Assembly: GCA_965153355.1 (NCBI GenBank)
Contig: OZ231128.1
Location: 20,584,001 to 20,648,000 of the forward strand
Direction of reading: 5' to 3'
Source of the DNA: Flaccisagitta enflata
Lineage: Eukaryota > Chaetognatha > Sagittoidea > Aphragmophora
Length of the DNA stretch: 64,000 bases
Part shown: piece by piece, positions 26,165-37,857 of the stretch
How the letters are laid out: each line of letters starts with the position of its first letter
How positions within the stretch are numbered: the stretch's first letter is position 1
The notes under the pieces: generated by a model
Databases searched by the model: none
Seen by the model: the letters and a program-made list of their open reading frames with translations, nothing else
Told to the model about the DNA's origin: nothing
Translations under genes and position numbers: made by a program

Positions 26165-26945
26165 AAATAGGACAAAGGGGGACATATTTCCAGTATTCTA
26201 CAGGACTTTGTCCCCTTTGGGGCCGCTGCACAAAAAATGGTTAAATTGTTTACTGACAGTCGGATACTGCTCCAAATTTGAGAATTCGGAAGTGAAACAA
26301 CAAAGTAATTGAAACATGGTACGTGGGTTTTCAATTTCATAGCGGGCGAGTGGACAGGCCCCGGCCAGTACCCCTTCCACAGTCCACGCCCCCACAACCG
26401 CAGCATCGCAAATGCGCGTTTTCTCACTTTTTGGGCAGCAGCCCCGAAGGGGACGAAGTCCTGTAGAACACGAGGACTTTCGTTCATCAGTTCGTCCATC
26501 CATCCGTCGGTTCGTCCCCCCCCATCAGGTCCCTCAGGCCTCAAATCTGCCTTCTGAGACCTCAAATCCAGCCTCTCAGGCCTCAAATGCAGCCTCTCAG
26601 GCCTCAAATTCAAATTCTCAGGCCTCACACCTAGTCTCTCAGGCCTCAAATTGCCTCCCAGGCCTCAAATCAGCTATCTAAGCCTCAATCTATTGCTCTC
26701 AGGCTTCAAATCAGTCCTATGACCTTTCAACCTTAATCCAGCTCTCTCAAGCCTCGAGTCAGCCCTCTCAAGCTTCCAATTGGCATTCTAAGGCCTTACA
26801 TCAGCCTTCTTAGACCTCAGTTTAGGCTCTTGAAGGCCTTCAGTCAGCCCTCTATAGCATTTCATCCACTTTTTCAGGCAGAACGAAAGAAAGTCCCCCT
26901 GTGTTCTACAGGACTTTGTCCCCTTCGGGGCTGCTGCCCTGCTAC
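26165..26945. mobile_element. Modular GGGCAGCGGCCCC-family element, variant 1
   Basis: A reverse head at 26190-26232, a forward head at 26431-26490, 20-22 bp minisatellite at 26520-26870 (TCAGGCCTCAAATNCAGCCT), reverse head at 26893-26945. The remainder continues at 27577-27662 after the inserted foldback. Confidence 0.6.
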
Positions 26946-27576
26946 TAACAGCTCTCAGAAATATATAAAAATCATGATTTCCTCTCGTCCATTGGACACT
27001 AGACCAATATTGAGGTGAAGAATTCACTGAGACTGCCGATAACGCTCTCAGGTCAATTCTTCGATCCCCATGGCCTAAGGTTCTTAGGTCAAAAACCATA
27101 TAAGGTCAAATTTTCAAAATGAAAAAATTGCATATCTGATTGCATATTTAGAATCCTTGTAGAAAACTGCCTGTTGGAAATGCTTTCCTTTTTTTTGAAA
27201 TTCCGACCAGAACATTATCAAAATTGACATTTTAGAACAAAATTGGCGAAATTTTAAACAAAAGAGCAATTATTACTCAATTTTAACCTTTGACGTCAGT
27301 TTTGACTATGTTCTAGTTGGAATTTCAAAAAAAGGAAGACACTTTGAACAGACAGTTTTTGACAAGGATTCTGAATCTGCAATCAGATATGCACATTTCA
27401 CATTCTGAAAATTTGACCTCATATAGTCTTTGACCTTAGAACCTTAGGCCATGGGGATCGAAAAATTGACCTGAGAACATTTCTGATGGTCTGAGTGGAT
27501 TCTTCACCTCAATATTGGTCTAGTCTCCAATGGACGATAGGAAATCACGATTTTTAATTATCTCTGATAGCTGTTA
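26946..27576. mobile_element. Foldback element with long TIRs and 10 bp target duplication
   Basis: Arms of about 300 bp, ends TAACAGCTCTCAGAAATATA and (reversed) TAACAGCTATCAGAGATAAT. GCCCTGCTAC flanks both sides (26936-26945, 27577-27586); removing the insert restores the modular element sequence seen elsewhere. Long TIRs and a 9-10 bp duplication resemble non-autonomous Mutator-like elements. No transposase inside. Confidence 0.75.
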
Positions 27577-27949
27577 GCCCTGCTACCTCTCACTTTAATT
27601 CACAATCACTCAAAGCAGGGCAACGGGTATCGCTGACCACATATTGCCCTTGGGCGACCTGTTGACTATCATTGCAGACCGACAGAGGGACAAAGCCTCT
27701 TGTGGGGTCGCGAGTCCGCGACTAAAAACAGAAGAATTTCTCTGAACGCTTATCCAGGAGGGGTTAAGATAAAAACCCAACGATGTTAAAAGAGAAGAGC
27801 CTTGGATAAAAGGGAAGGTTTTGAAGCTGATGAAAGAATCTTGTTTCATACACACTGGCAGATGAACAGAAAAAGGCCCCGGTGATAAAATAGCGTGCTC
27901 AAGAGAATGGTCGACCAACATGATGGATAACATTAAAACCGACATTTTA

Positions 27950-28260
27950 TGTCGATTCAAGTCATTTTAAGTCATCTCGGTATTTTTAGTCTTCTTAGGC
28001 AATTTTAGTCGTTTAAAATCATCTTAAGTTATTCATCTTAAGTAATTTCAAGTAATTATAAGTCATTTTTAACCAATTTAAGTCATTTCAAGTCATTTTT
28101 AACCAATTTAAGTCATTTCAAGTCATTTTCAACCAATATAAGTCATTTCAAGTCATTTTCAACCAATATAAGTCATTTCAAGTCATTTCGGTCGTTTTTG
28201 TCATTTTTTAGTCGTTAAGTCAATTGAAGTCTTGTTGAGTCATTTCAAGTCATTTAAGTG
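27950..28260. repeat. (AAGTCATTTT)n 10 bp repeat with CAACCAATAT variants
   Basis: Many copies of AAGTCATTTCAAGTCATTTT. The same 10-mer lies inside HINE copies at 1713 and 58598. Confidence 0.75.
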
Positions 28261-28441
28261 GTTTAGTTAATGTCATTTTTTAAAATATTCATCAAAAAGT
28301 TTGTTCAATTCAGTTTTTTATGTAAAGCAAGCAAAGTGACACTTTGCCAAAGTGTTGACCTGGTTTTCTACAAAATTCACGAATTCTGAGCCGCACAAAT
28401 TTACCAAAACAGTTCATGGTCGACTGCAGTTTCTAACATGA

Positions 28442-28604
28442 TTTTTAGTCGCGGACACGCGACTCTACACCTTGCTGTGTCGGTCGGTCCGTCCGTCGGT
28501 CCGTCCGTCCGTCGGTCCGTCACATTTTTGAATTCCGAGCGGTATTCGCATTACTGCTCCTGCCCAACCGTCCGCGACTGGATTGCCGTGTATCCGGCCT
28601 TGTT
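28442..28604 (+). mobile_element. Complete HINE-like element, GTCGCG subfamily
   Basis: TTTTTAGTCGCGGACACGCG ACT head, (GTCC/GTCG)n at 28480-28520, distal arm GTCCGCGACTGGATTGCCGT, GTATCCGGCCTTGTT end. Confidence 0.7.
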
Positions 28605-28664
28605 AAGATTCAACCATCTTCACATAACTACAATTGATTTTTCCTCGTCGCCTCTTCTTAACAG

Positions 28665-28799
28665 GACGGTAACGAATTAAACCCTCATTACACTCCAATT
28701 AATGCAACTAAGAGACAACTCACAGATACATACCATCGTTTAATCGCACACCAGGCATCGTTTGTTTTACTTACAAAAGTTCACCATCGCCCCCCTTAA
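28665..28799 (+). other. Open stretch after TTCTTAACAG (possible terminal exon)
   Basis: 44 open codons (DGNELNPHYTPINATKRQL...) then TAA. The reverse strand of the same stretch has ATGGTGAACTTTT followed by GTAAGT, an equally plausible first exon. Neither has other support. Confidence 0.15.
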
Positions 28800-28897
28800 A
28801 TTTTCGTACATCTCAAATAAGAGTAAAATGGTCGGTAAGGATCACATGACAACTTCAGATGTCAGACAATTTAAAAACTCTGGTGAGAGTTGGAGTG

Positions 28898-28899
<2 letters not shown>

Positions 28900-28990
<91 letters not shown>
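28900..28990. repeat. (GA)n microsatellite
   Basis: Pure GA run of about 88 bases. Confidence 0.95.
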
Positions 28991-28992
<2 letters not shown>

Positions 28993-29426
28993 TCCCTTTC
29001 ACTCTCTGAGCCGCTGTGAGATTTACATTCCAAAGGCTCAGTCCAACTTGTCTGCCTTCCCTTCGTCGTCGACAGCCTCGGTGAAAGATTAAAAGAGGTG
29101 TGGCCTAAAATTATGCATGCCGAAGACAAAAATATACATGTACAAAGTATATATCAGAGCTTCTTCAAAAAAAAGTGCAACATTCAGAATCGATGGAACG
29201 GAAAAAAACTTTTGAGAATTCCCTATGAACCTTAAACAAATCATCAAGCTATACCGTATGCACACTATATACACTACCTCGATGAAGCTTATGCCATTCA
29301 TGGATGTTTAAGTAGAAGTCTGAAAATTTATTTCACTTACTTATTTCCCTCCAGTTGTTAGTGGATAAGAAGTGACTCAATTGCCGCTGCTGCAGTTCAA
29401 CGCTGCGGCTGTCGAGGTTATAACGC

Positions 29427-29429
<3 letters not shown>

Positions 29430-29512
<83 letters not shown>
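29430..29512. repeat. (GA)n microsatellite
   Basis: Pure GA run of about 82 bases. Confidence 0.95.
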
Positions 29513-29519
<7 letters not shown>

Positions 29520-29605
29520 CGGCAGTGAGAGCCACCGAATTCTAGAGTAAGAATGTTCAAAAACGCTTGTTCTGTTCGTTTTTTTGTAAATCTCACAAGA
29601 AACTT

Positions 29606-29680
29606 AAACCGGAAGTGATGTACTACTTTACTCAGGGTATAAAAAGCTGCTACAGTAGTTCGCGCTGAGGGTGTCATGGA
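29606..29680 (+). promoter_or_regulatory. Candidate core promoter: ETS-like site plus TATA box
   Basis: ACCGGAAGTG (ETS-type consensus) at about 29608-29617, then GGGTATAAAAAGC with the TATA at 29637-29644, then CAGTAGTTCGCGC about 25-30 bases on. No confident gene follows; the first ATG downstream (29676) opens only a short frame. Confidence 0.3.
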
Positions 29681-29801
29681 CCAACGCCGAGGGACATGTA
29701 CTCGAAGTCTTTAGGCCGACGCCTATTTTAAGTCAACACTTTTAATGCAGATAGTCTCAACCCTATGAAAGTCCTAGCTAGCTCTAGATTACGATTTCAC
29801 A

Positions 29802-29903
29802 ATGTTCATATCTGAATTATTCCTGGGCGATTTGATGTGCACTCGAATGTTTATGACCCACGAATTCGCGGCGTCCAGCTTTTCCATCTATCGAACTGCA
29901 GAG
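29802..29903 (+). other. Possible first exon downstream of the promoter-like site
   Basis: ATG at 29802 starts MFISELFLGDLMCTRMFMTH, open to a GAG|GTGCAG donor-like site in phase 0, which could join the phase 0 stretch at 30849. Low-complexity CA repeats follow. Speculative. Confidence 0.12.
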
Positions 29904-30848
29904 GTGCAGGAACCGACCCCACGCACTGTCACACACAGTCGCGCGCACACACACATACACACACTATTGACCAGCAGTTGGGGCATTGTTTGGTACCGCG
30001 AGGAATCTTGAATTAAATAACTGGTTTACTTTTGAAGTCCCCCGTTTTAACTTGAATCATAAGCATGCCCATTTGAGGTTGCACTTTCTTAGAATGTATC
30101 AATCCGTGCAGGAGGAAATATGGATAATTATGGATACGGATACTACACAGCATCCCTCAAACTAATCCTGCACATGGTGATATTGACCAATAAAGATGTC
30201 GAGGGACAAACGCGTCGATAGGGTCCAAACTATACCAGTTTTCACATTGATCTCGCAGAAGTTTTGCGGAGCATCACTGCGAAAAAGATCAATGAGAAAA
30301 CCGATACAACAGAGGACAGAATAAACAGGGGAAAAAGGCCGATAGAGGGAGATAGAGAGGCACACACGGCGAAGCAGAGTGCGAGTGGAGAAGGAGAGAG
30401 AGAGAGAAGTTGGCTTCGAGTTTCAGCCCGATGATGATGTTGAATAATAGGGTGCGGCCGTGTAGAACAGGAGAGGCTCAACTTCTAGGAATGCGATTTT
30501 TTTTTAAGAGTCGAAGATGTACATCGTAGCCGTGGATTGAACAGTTTGAACTTCTTTTTTTAAAACCAAATGTCTTAAGAATTACCTAGGCTTGTAAATC
30601 CCATGAGTTGGTGCTTTTAGGATCCACATTTTTCATCTTGTTAGTTGTTTATTTATTATTATTTTTTGTCGCATTTACGCACAATGATATTCATTCTTAG
30701 TTTGTCAGTCGGTCCATTTGTGGCACTTCAGCTTTATAATCCCTGCCCACCCCCAGACAACTGGCTCTAAGCAAGCTTTTACATTTTTTCCCCCTAGTAG
30801 TTCATACGTTCATTTCGTGGTACGACCAATGTAAGAACACTGTTACAG

Positions 30849-30951
30849 GAATACGACGCGTTATTCCAGATGATCGTTTGTCCAGGAGAAATATTTAACA
30901 GCGAGGGTCCAAAAGCGAATATGCGAGTACGAAGTTTAGTTGAAATGAAGC

Positions 30952-30956
<5 letters not shown>
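30849..30956 (+). other. Open stretch after CTGTTACAG (possible exon)
   Basis: EYDALFQMIVCPGEIFNSEG and onward, open into a (GA)n tract at 30956-31010. I do not recognise the peptide. The rest of 29904-32300 has no supported gene; an AATAAA lies at about 31826. Confidence 0.15.

Positions 30957-31010
<54 letters not shown>
30956..31010. repeat. (GA)n microsatellite
   Basis: Pure GA run. Confidence 0.95.
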
Positions 31011-31014
<4 letters not shown>

Positions 31015-32462
31015 AAATCCAAAGCTGTGTGGAGAAAGGGAGAAACTTTCGTATATGCGTGTGTGTGTCCGTGGACGAGGAGGGAAAGACGAAAATGAAA
31101 AAGTTAAGAAGAAAGTTGGAGGATCGCGCAGAGTAAGAGAGAGAGAAAGAATCGCTGGGATGGTTGCGGCAACCGGGCCATTCGCTGATTGAGGGCTAGT
31201 GAATTGTGAGTTGTGTAAAGAACCCCGGCACGATTATTCGAGGCGTACCATTGGAGGATTCGGGTCGATCCGGGATCGAACATTGGCTCGATCTCCAAGT
31301 TCTTACACAATTGCGTTTCGAATAGAAGATTAGATCGAGATATGCGAGAAAATGAACGCCGAGGAGAAAGACAGAGGAAATGAGTACAGTAGGCCTGAAG
31401 TCGATTTTACAGACATCGGGAACGCAGTGATATCCTCCTTCCCATGTGAATAAAATTGGATAAGGATGTGAAGATTTAGTTCTAATCAACTTTAGGCGGC
31501 TCATATAGAGGAATCAGCCCAAAATAACATTACCTTGATAGAGCGTGATAAGGCTCTAACAAAATAACGCACAGGTATGATCTACATAAAATGAAATAAG
31601 CAATAAAAATGTTTCTGATGAAACGAGAAAGTTTTCGTTCGTCGACTTATCCGAATTGAGTAAAAAATGTGGAGAGAGAGAGAGAGCACAACTTCACGAG
31701 AAAGCAAGGCCCTTACATACCACGACGCGACGCCTTCAAAGGCTTCCGCTTCATGAGTCAGTGCTGTCAAGAAAAACATTGAGCTAAGGTGGTTCTCGAT
31801 CCTCACTCTAGAGGAGGCGGGCGATCAATAAAGCGATATGTCTTTGGAATGTAGTTTGGATAGATTCCATTTGTATATTGCTGTCAATACAGATGAGCTT
31901 CGCTAGAGTGCATTTCAAAAAAGCAAAGGTATACCTTACAAAAACTGCCTTATTGCTAATTTGGAAAAAAGTAAAAAATACTTGTTTTTTTGAGACCTGT
32001 AGCAGAATTTGATTTTCCCTTTTTCATGCAAATGGTTGAAGAAAGTTTTCAAGCGAAAGAGCCTACGCAAAAAACTAACAACTAATGAAGAGCTAATTTC
32101 GGATATCAGATGGAGCTAAGCATAATGCTGTTTTCACGTTATGAGTTTTTGAATTTATTTTTTTTTCTGCATTTCTCTCGAAGATCAATATTTTTTCATT
32201 AATCCTAATTTCCACCCCTATGCAACAAAAAAAAAATCAGTATTTTACGCACATTGTCTCACTTTTATGATGCTAACTTTCAAGTTGCTTCTTAACTCAT
32301 AGTTTTTGCTGATGATTAAGTGGCCTGTATCTCTCTCTCTCTGTCCCCCCTCTTTCTTTGTCTTCTATCTTTTCCCCTCTCTCCCCTGTATCTCTTCCCC
32401 TTTCTTTCTCCCCCCCTCTCTCTCTCCCCCCCCTCTCTCTCTCCCCCCCCTCTCTCTCCATC

Positions 32463-33298
32463 CCTTTTTGGGCAGCGGCCCCGAAGGGGCCAATGACCTA
32501 TGCTTTCACACATAGGGGAAATTTTTCCTTCTTCTCCTCCTCCTACTTCTCCGTCCACCCCCTTTGAAGCTCATATCCTGGCCTTGGGGCCATGATCCTA
32601 GTCTAGAGGCCCAGATCCTAGTCTTGAGGCCCAAATTCTAGCCTCAAGGCCCAAATCCTGGCCTCAAGACTCAAATCCCAACCTTGAGGCTCAAATCCAA
32701 GTCTAGAGGCCCATATCCCAGCCTTGAGGCCCATATCCCAGCCTCGAGGCCCATATCCCAAACTCGAGGCCCATATCCCAAACTCGAGGCCCATATCCCA
32801 AACTCGAGGCCCATATCCCAAACTCGAGGCCCATATCCCAGACTCGAGGCCCATATCCCAGACTCGAGGCCCATATCCCAGCCTCGAGGCTCACATCCCA
32901 GCCTCGAGGCTCACATCCCAGCCTCAAAGCTTGTATCCCAGCCTTAAGTCTCATATCCCAGCCTCAAGCCTCAAATACCAGCCTTGAGGCTCAAATCACA
33001 GCCTCATGGCTCAAATCACAGCCTCATGGCTCAAATCACAGCCATGAGGCTCAAATCACAGACTCGAGGCTCAAATCACAGACTCGAGGCTCAAATCACA
33101 GACTCGAGGCTCAAATCACAGCCTCATGGCTCAAATCACAGCCTTGAGGCTCAAATTCAATCCTAGAGCTCCAAAACTTACTAAGCATAGGTCATCGGCC
33201 CCTTTGGGGCCGCTGCCCCTCTCACCATTACACATCACATATACTCACATAGGGGCAACGGGAACTGCTGACCATCTAACGCTTTTGCGACTATTCTC
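32463..33298. mobile_element. Complete modular-family element, variant 3, with 20 bp minisatellite of about 30 copies
   Basis: Head TTTTTGGGCAGCGGCCCCGA with GACCTATGC, minisatellite 32570-33175, reverse head GGTCATCGGCCCCTTTGGGG, then CGCTGCCCC/GGGGCAACGG arms and tail GCTTTTGCGACTATTC. The minisatellite drifts in blocks: GAGGCCCATATCCCAAACTC, then GAGGCTCACATCCCAGCCTC, then GGCTCAAATCACAG types. Confidence 0.7.
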
Positions 33299-33682
33299 TC
33301 TCCTTCTCTCTCTCTCTTTTTTTCTCTCTCTCTCTCTTTTTTTTTCTCATGGCAATAAGCTGCCTTCATTAATATATGAATAACTATAAAATCCTTCATG
33401 GACCTATAATTTGAATGCTTTATAAGCGGGCATGCTTTAATAGGGGGTTCGCTCTAGCAGTGCTCTGTGTTCAAGTGGGGCTCATCTTTTGAACCAATCC
33501 TGGCTTTATTAATCAAAAGTGGGTGGGCCTTGCTCATCAACAGTGAAATGCGCTGTGGCAAGTTCATAGACGCTACCAGACAAAGGCAGTGTGAAAGTAC
33601 GAGTACTGGAAGTACCGCAGGTGGAGACTGATGTGACTTAGGATGACAGATCCCCTCTCCCCACCCAGACATTTTTCATTGA

Positions 33683-33760
33683 GTTTTTAGATGCGTCATC
33701 GCATCTCTTCAAGTTCAAGAGGGTCCCTCTGTCCGCCCATCGCGCCAAGACCCACCCTCA
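33683..33760 (+). mobile_element. HINE-like head, GATGCG subfamily
   Basis: TTTTTAGATGCGTCATCGCA TCT hairpin, then GAGGGTCCCTCTGTCCGCCC. No distal end identified. 33299-33680 and 33761-34230 show no supported gene. Confidence 0.45.
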
Positions 33761-34659
33761 AAATTGCGCGGTTTACATGTACGCATCAAGTTACCCGATA
33801 GGGATACAGTTGAATCCTGTTTCAACGAATTCAAAGGGATCAAAATACTTTCACAATCATTCACTACACTTTTTTACCAGTGATGGCTGCTTTTGTCGTG
33901 AAGTAAAAAGTTGTAAGACACGTTTCTTCTGAACACACGATTTTCTTGCCAGTTCAGTTAACATACCACATTCTAAATGTAAGTTTCTATACACAAAATT
34001 GCTTCCAGAACAAAAACTACATCAATACGATTTTTCAATCCTCATTCCCGGGAAAAATATCTTTAATCTACAATGTCGGAAAAGAAATAGATTGGGAAAT
34101 TGTTTTACAGAAAACTAAGTGATAAAATTCTTGAGGGGGTCCCACGGAACTTTCTTAATCTGCTTCTTGAAGTAAAATGCATATTTACAGTCAATTTTTT
34201 TTCATCATGGAAGTTTTTCTTTAAATCATTTACACATCCAAACAGTTTGAGCTACAAATGCCAGATTAGATTCAAATGAAAGGAAATCAGAGTATCTTTA
34301 ATTTAAGACCAATCTGGGATCTGTAGACCGTTTAGAAATGAGAACAATTTAAGAAAAAACATTCCCGATAAAAAAATCATTGGCTGTAATATTCAATTTA
34401 CTACAAATCATTGTTGTGGCCAAAGTATGTAACTTAAACCAATAAATTTTTTATATGAAAAATCGGAATTTAAGAGCTCTTTGAATCCTTTTTTAGAATC
34501 ATTTCCTCTTTTGTAAAAGCAGAATAACATAGTTTTCTTATATATCATTTGATGAGAAACACCCTGTAAAACCACCTATTTTTACCTATAATTGCCTTTA
34601 ATTACCATTAAAATGACTACAAAGCCTATATTTCAAAAATGTGACGTACCAACCGACAG

Positions 34660-35570
34660 CGGCTTCTAGTCGCGTTCACGCGACTAAAAAAGGCTAACAA
34701 AGTATTTGGGCAAGAACCGTAATGCAAAAACGCCGAAAAAGCTGTCACAGACCAACCAACCAACCAAACGACCAACATACCCTGTCTTCAAAAGCAACTG
34801 ATACCAGCAAAAGATGTATTGTGTGCAAACGATTTAAATTTCAAAATTCAGTTTTTTTCTATCTAAAAGCATATTTACTGCGGTTTTTTCATGCAAAATT
34901 TCAGCACTTTTTTCCAATTGGTTTAGCCTCTATATCATTTTGAAGTGTAACACCATTTTATGCAATTTAGTTTTTCCTTTCAGACATGAGTTGAGGTGCC
35001 TCACTTAAAACCTCTAACTTTTAAACGCTTTGAGCTAGAATGCTGGGATTGGTCTCAAATTGAAGATTTTTTGAAGGGGATTATATCAGGTTTAAGAAAA
35101 AAAGAATATTTTGCTGTATTCATAACATTTTTAGGTATTTTTTCACTTTTTTTCATGATCCATCAACACTCCATGTAAAAATTTCATTTTTTTTTTTTAG
35201 AAAATCTTATAATTATGCGCTTTAAGAAAAAAATTTGTAATAGTAATGAAAACAAGCTAGATTGGGATAAGTTTTAATATTCTCAAGCAACTTTTTGGCC
35301 ATTTGTGTATAGATATTGCAGCCTAACTCTTTTCTTTTGTGTAAAAATTGCTAAATTTAATGGAAAATTTGGGCATATTTAAGAATGGCGTATAGGCCAA
35401 ACCAATTGGAAAAAAGTGCTGAAATTTTGCATGAAAAAAAAACGCAGTAAATATGCTTTCAGATAGAAAAAAAAACGAATTTTGAAATATGAATTGTTTT
35501 CACACAAAACATCTTTTGTTGGTATCAGTTGTTTTTGAAGACAGGGTACCACGTGCATGCGACTATAAAA
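34660..35570 (-). mobile_element. HINE-like element, GTCGCG subfamily, split by a nested TIR element
   Basis: Left part AGTCGCGTTCACGCGACT and GGCAAGAACCGTAATGC with (CCAA)n up to 34779; right part CACGTGCATGCGACTATAAA after 35548. The insert is the TA-flanked element 34780-35546. Confidence 0.45.
34780..35546. mobile_element. TA-flanked foldback element (CCCTGTCTTC ends)
   Basis: TA at 34778-34779 and 35547-35548. Ends CCCTGTCTTCAAAAGCAACT and (reversed) CCCTGTCTTCAAAAACAACT. Arms of about 180 bp, with one copy of the shared core module near 35009-35070. Confidence 0.7.
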
Positions 35571-36039
35571 CAAAGCTAAAACCTCTCCGCAACTGTAGAA
35601 TAACGATTGAATTTCCTTTAACCCCACCCCATTAAACTTCGCCACAATGTGTCATTTGTTTGGAATAGACATTCCTATGATTCTTCTTTGTGTTGTGCGA
35701 CCCCTTTACATTATTATGGCCACAAACAGACAAAAGGATCAAAACCTCTCACTTTATTGCCTAGCTTGCGCTAATCCACTCAATGAGGGGGAAGTGGATA
35801 AACCTATGACTTGAGACAGTCCCACGACCCTTGCTGATTAGAAAAAGTAATATCACTACCGTATTCCCTGCTTTTATCACTCCATGTTTCAAAGAAAAAA
35901 AATGCATTTATCGCTCCATATTTCAAAGAAAAAAAACAATATTAACTCTTAAGCCAATGATAGTTTTACCAGTAATGGCGGCTATCGCCGTGTGGAAAAA
36001 AAGTCGTAAACATTAGCCGCTCTCCATCAAATAAAAGAT

Positions 36040-36265
36040 AACAGGTCGCCCAAGGGCAATATGTGGTCAGCGATACCCGTTGCCCTACTTTGCATAATTG
36101 AATTGGAGTGAGAGGAAGCAGGGCAGCAGCCCCGAAGGAGAAAAAGTCCTGTAGAACAGAGGCACTTTCGTCCATTTGTATGTCACCCCCAGGCCCGCTC
36201 AGGCCTGAAATCTACCCTCTCAGGTCTGAAATCTACCTTCTAAGGCCTGAAATCTGCCCTCTCAA
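36040..36265. mobile_element. Truncated modular-family element, variant 1
   Basis: Tail ACAGGTCGCCCAAGGGCAAT, CCCGTTGCCC/GGGCAGCAGCCCC arms, GTCCTGTAGAACAGAGG, then three to four minisatellite units. 35571-36039 holds a CCAGTAATGGCGGCTATCGC hairpin-like repeat (also near 23870) and otherwise nothing recognised. Confidence 0.55.
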
Positions 36266-36562
36266 CAATTATTAAGTACTTGCCTCATTTTGATTTGCTA
36301 ACCCTTTTATCATCTCCCCCATAGGATTCAATTAATTTTTTTCTGTTGTGTTTATCTGTCTGTCTGTGTCTCCGTCTGTCTGTCTGTCTGCCTGTCAGCC
36401 AGTCTCTCTCTCTCTCTGTCTCTCTCTCTCTGTCTGTCGCTGTCGGTCGCTCTCGCTCTCGCTCTCTTTTTCTGTTTTTTTTCTTTCCATCAAAATTTTG
36501 GTACAATTGTACGATCATCTGTGATCTTTTGTTTTTAAGACTTATTAAGCGGTTTTTAGATT

Positions 36563-36672
36563 AGGGTTAGGGGTGGATTTAGGGTTAGGGCTAGGGGTGG
36601 GATTAGGGTTAGGGTTGGGGATAGTTCTAGGGTTAGGGACAGGGTTAGCTTTAGGGCTTAGGGTTGGCTGGG
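36563..36672 (+). repeat. Degenerate TTAGGG (telomere-like) repeat
   Basis: About a dozen TTAGGG or near-TTAGGG hexamers (GATTAGGGTTAGGG, ATTTAGGGTTAGGG). Opposite orientation to the patch at 2284. Confidence 0.55.
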
Positions 36673-37220
36673 TTTTATGTATTACGGCCCAAAGCTATTT
36701 GAATTGAATTCGCTCTGGCGAAGGATTTGGAAAGTAAAACAAAATCATGCAAAGAATCATTCATTTTTTCCAAAGATTTTTCACAATACATTTTCAAGCC
36801 TGACAATCTTTCAAGCCCGACAGCAGGGACGTCAGGTGATGTCCCTCAAGTCCCTTGCCATACATCGCTGTGTCTGTTTATCTTTCTATCTCCGTTTGTC
36901 AGTTTGTTGGCCAAATGCTTGACTAATGACTATAGAAAACGATCGATTGGGCCTCATGCTAGCCTAAATTTTGTTGCCTTGTTTAGATCAAGTAGTTGAA
37001 GAAAATTTTAAATTTCTTTTTAACAACATTCGGATTTAACGACAAAAATCTTCAGATTCCTAAGGGTAGTTAAATCGGCTTCCCTCTGCACTTCATTGAA
37101 AATTGTTTTCAGGCCTTTAATAATCAATTTCTTTTAATGATGTAAACGTTGGGTTAGTTAAAAAGACAGGCGGCTATACATAGTCGCTCGGCCACGACTA
37201 TAATGGTTTCATCTCAAGCA

Positions 37221-37396
37221 GACATGGAAAGACAGATCAAAAGAGGAGACCTCCGAAGGAATATTCTCGTTTCAATCTTTGTGGCGTTCCGAAACGATCA
37301 TTAAATATGGATGACCACGAACGCCGACAACTCGGCAAACCATTATCATTCACGAAGGCTGCGTTCACGCAAGGCCACCAGATGTTTAGCCGATTT
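37221..37396 (+). other. Open stretch after CTCAAGCAG (possible exon)
   Basis: Open for about 58 codons: HGKTDQKRRPPKEYSRFNLC ... GKPLSFTKAAFTQGHQMFSR, ending at a GTAATC donor-like site. Amino-acid use looks protein-like but another frame is partly open too. Could pair with 38236. Unrecognised. Confidence 0.2.
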
Positions 37397-37659
37397 CATG
37401 GTTCATGTAATCAGCCATAACTTACGCTAGACTATATACTAGGCACTAGAGGACTGGGGTAGTGGGGTAGCTGTGTATCCGGCCTTGTTTAAAAAAAACT
37501 AGGGTTTGCAATCTGACTTGAAATTCTCAACCCGCTTCTAGCTGGATAAATTTGCACTTCCAAAAACATACGAATAAGGCTATGTTTCTAGAAATACAAA
37601 AATTTGCATTTAGAAACGAACCGACGGACTTTCGCATAAAAAGAAAATAATTATTTTGG

Positions 37660-37857
37660 TACAAGGCCGGATACATGGCTACCCTATTTGCGTGTGGGTG
37701 GGCAGGGGCCATATTTGAGGTCACTGGTCCAATCGGGCAGGAGCAGTAAGGCCACAGAATAAAACTCACAAAAAAGTAAAATGTGATTAACCAACAGACA
37801 GACCGACCAACGGACGGACATTGCGGGGTTTAGAGTCGCATAGCACGAGACTAAAAG
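37660..37857 (-). mobile_element. Complete HINE-like element, GTCGCG subfamily
   Basis: ACAAGGCCGGATACATGGCT start, GTGTGGGTGGGCAGGGGCCA, (GGAC)n, hairpin GAGTCGCATAGCACGAGACT, then AAAA. A separate distal-end fragment lies at 37448-37489. Confidence 0.6.

Noticed and set aside
31236-31300. tRNA-like GTTCGATCCC on the minus strand
   Set aside because: No matching T-stem, anticodon arm or acceptor stem could be paired around it.
32684-33180. CRISPR-like array
   Set aside because: Units of 20 bp are contiguous with no unique spacers, and the sequence is clearly eukaryotic; it is a minisatellite.
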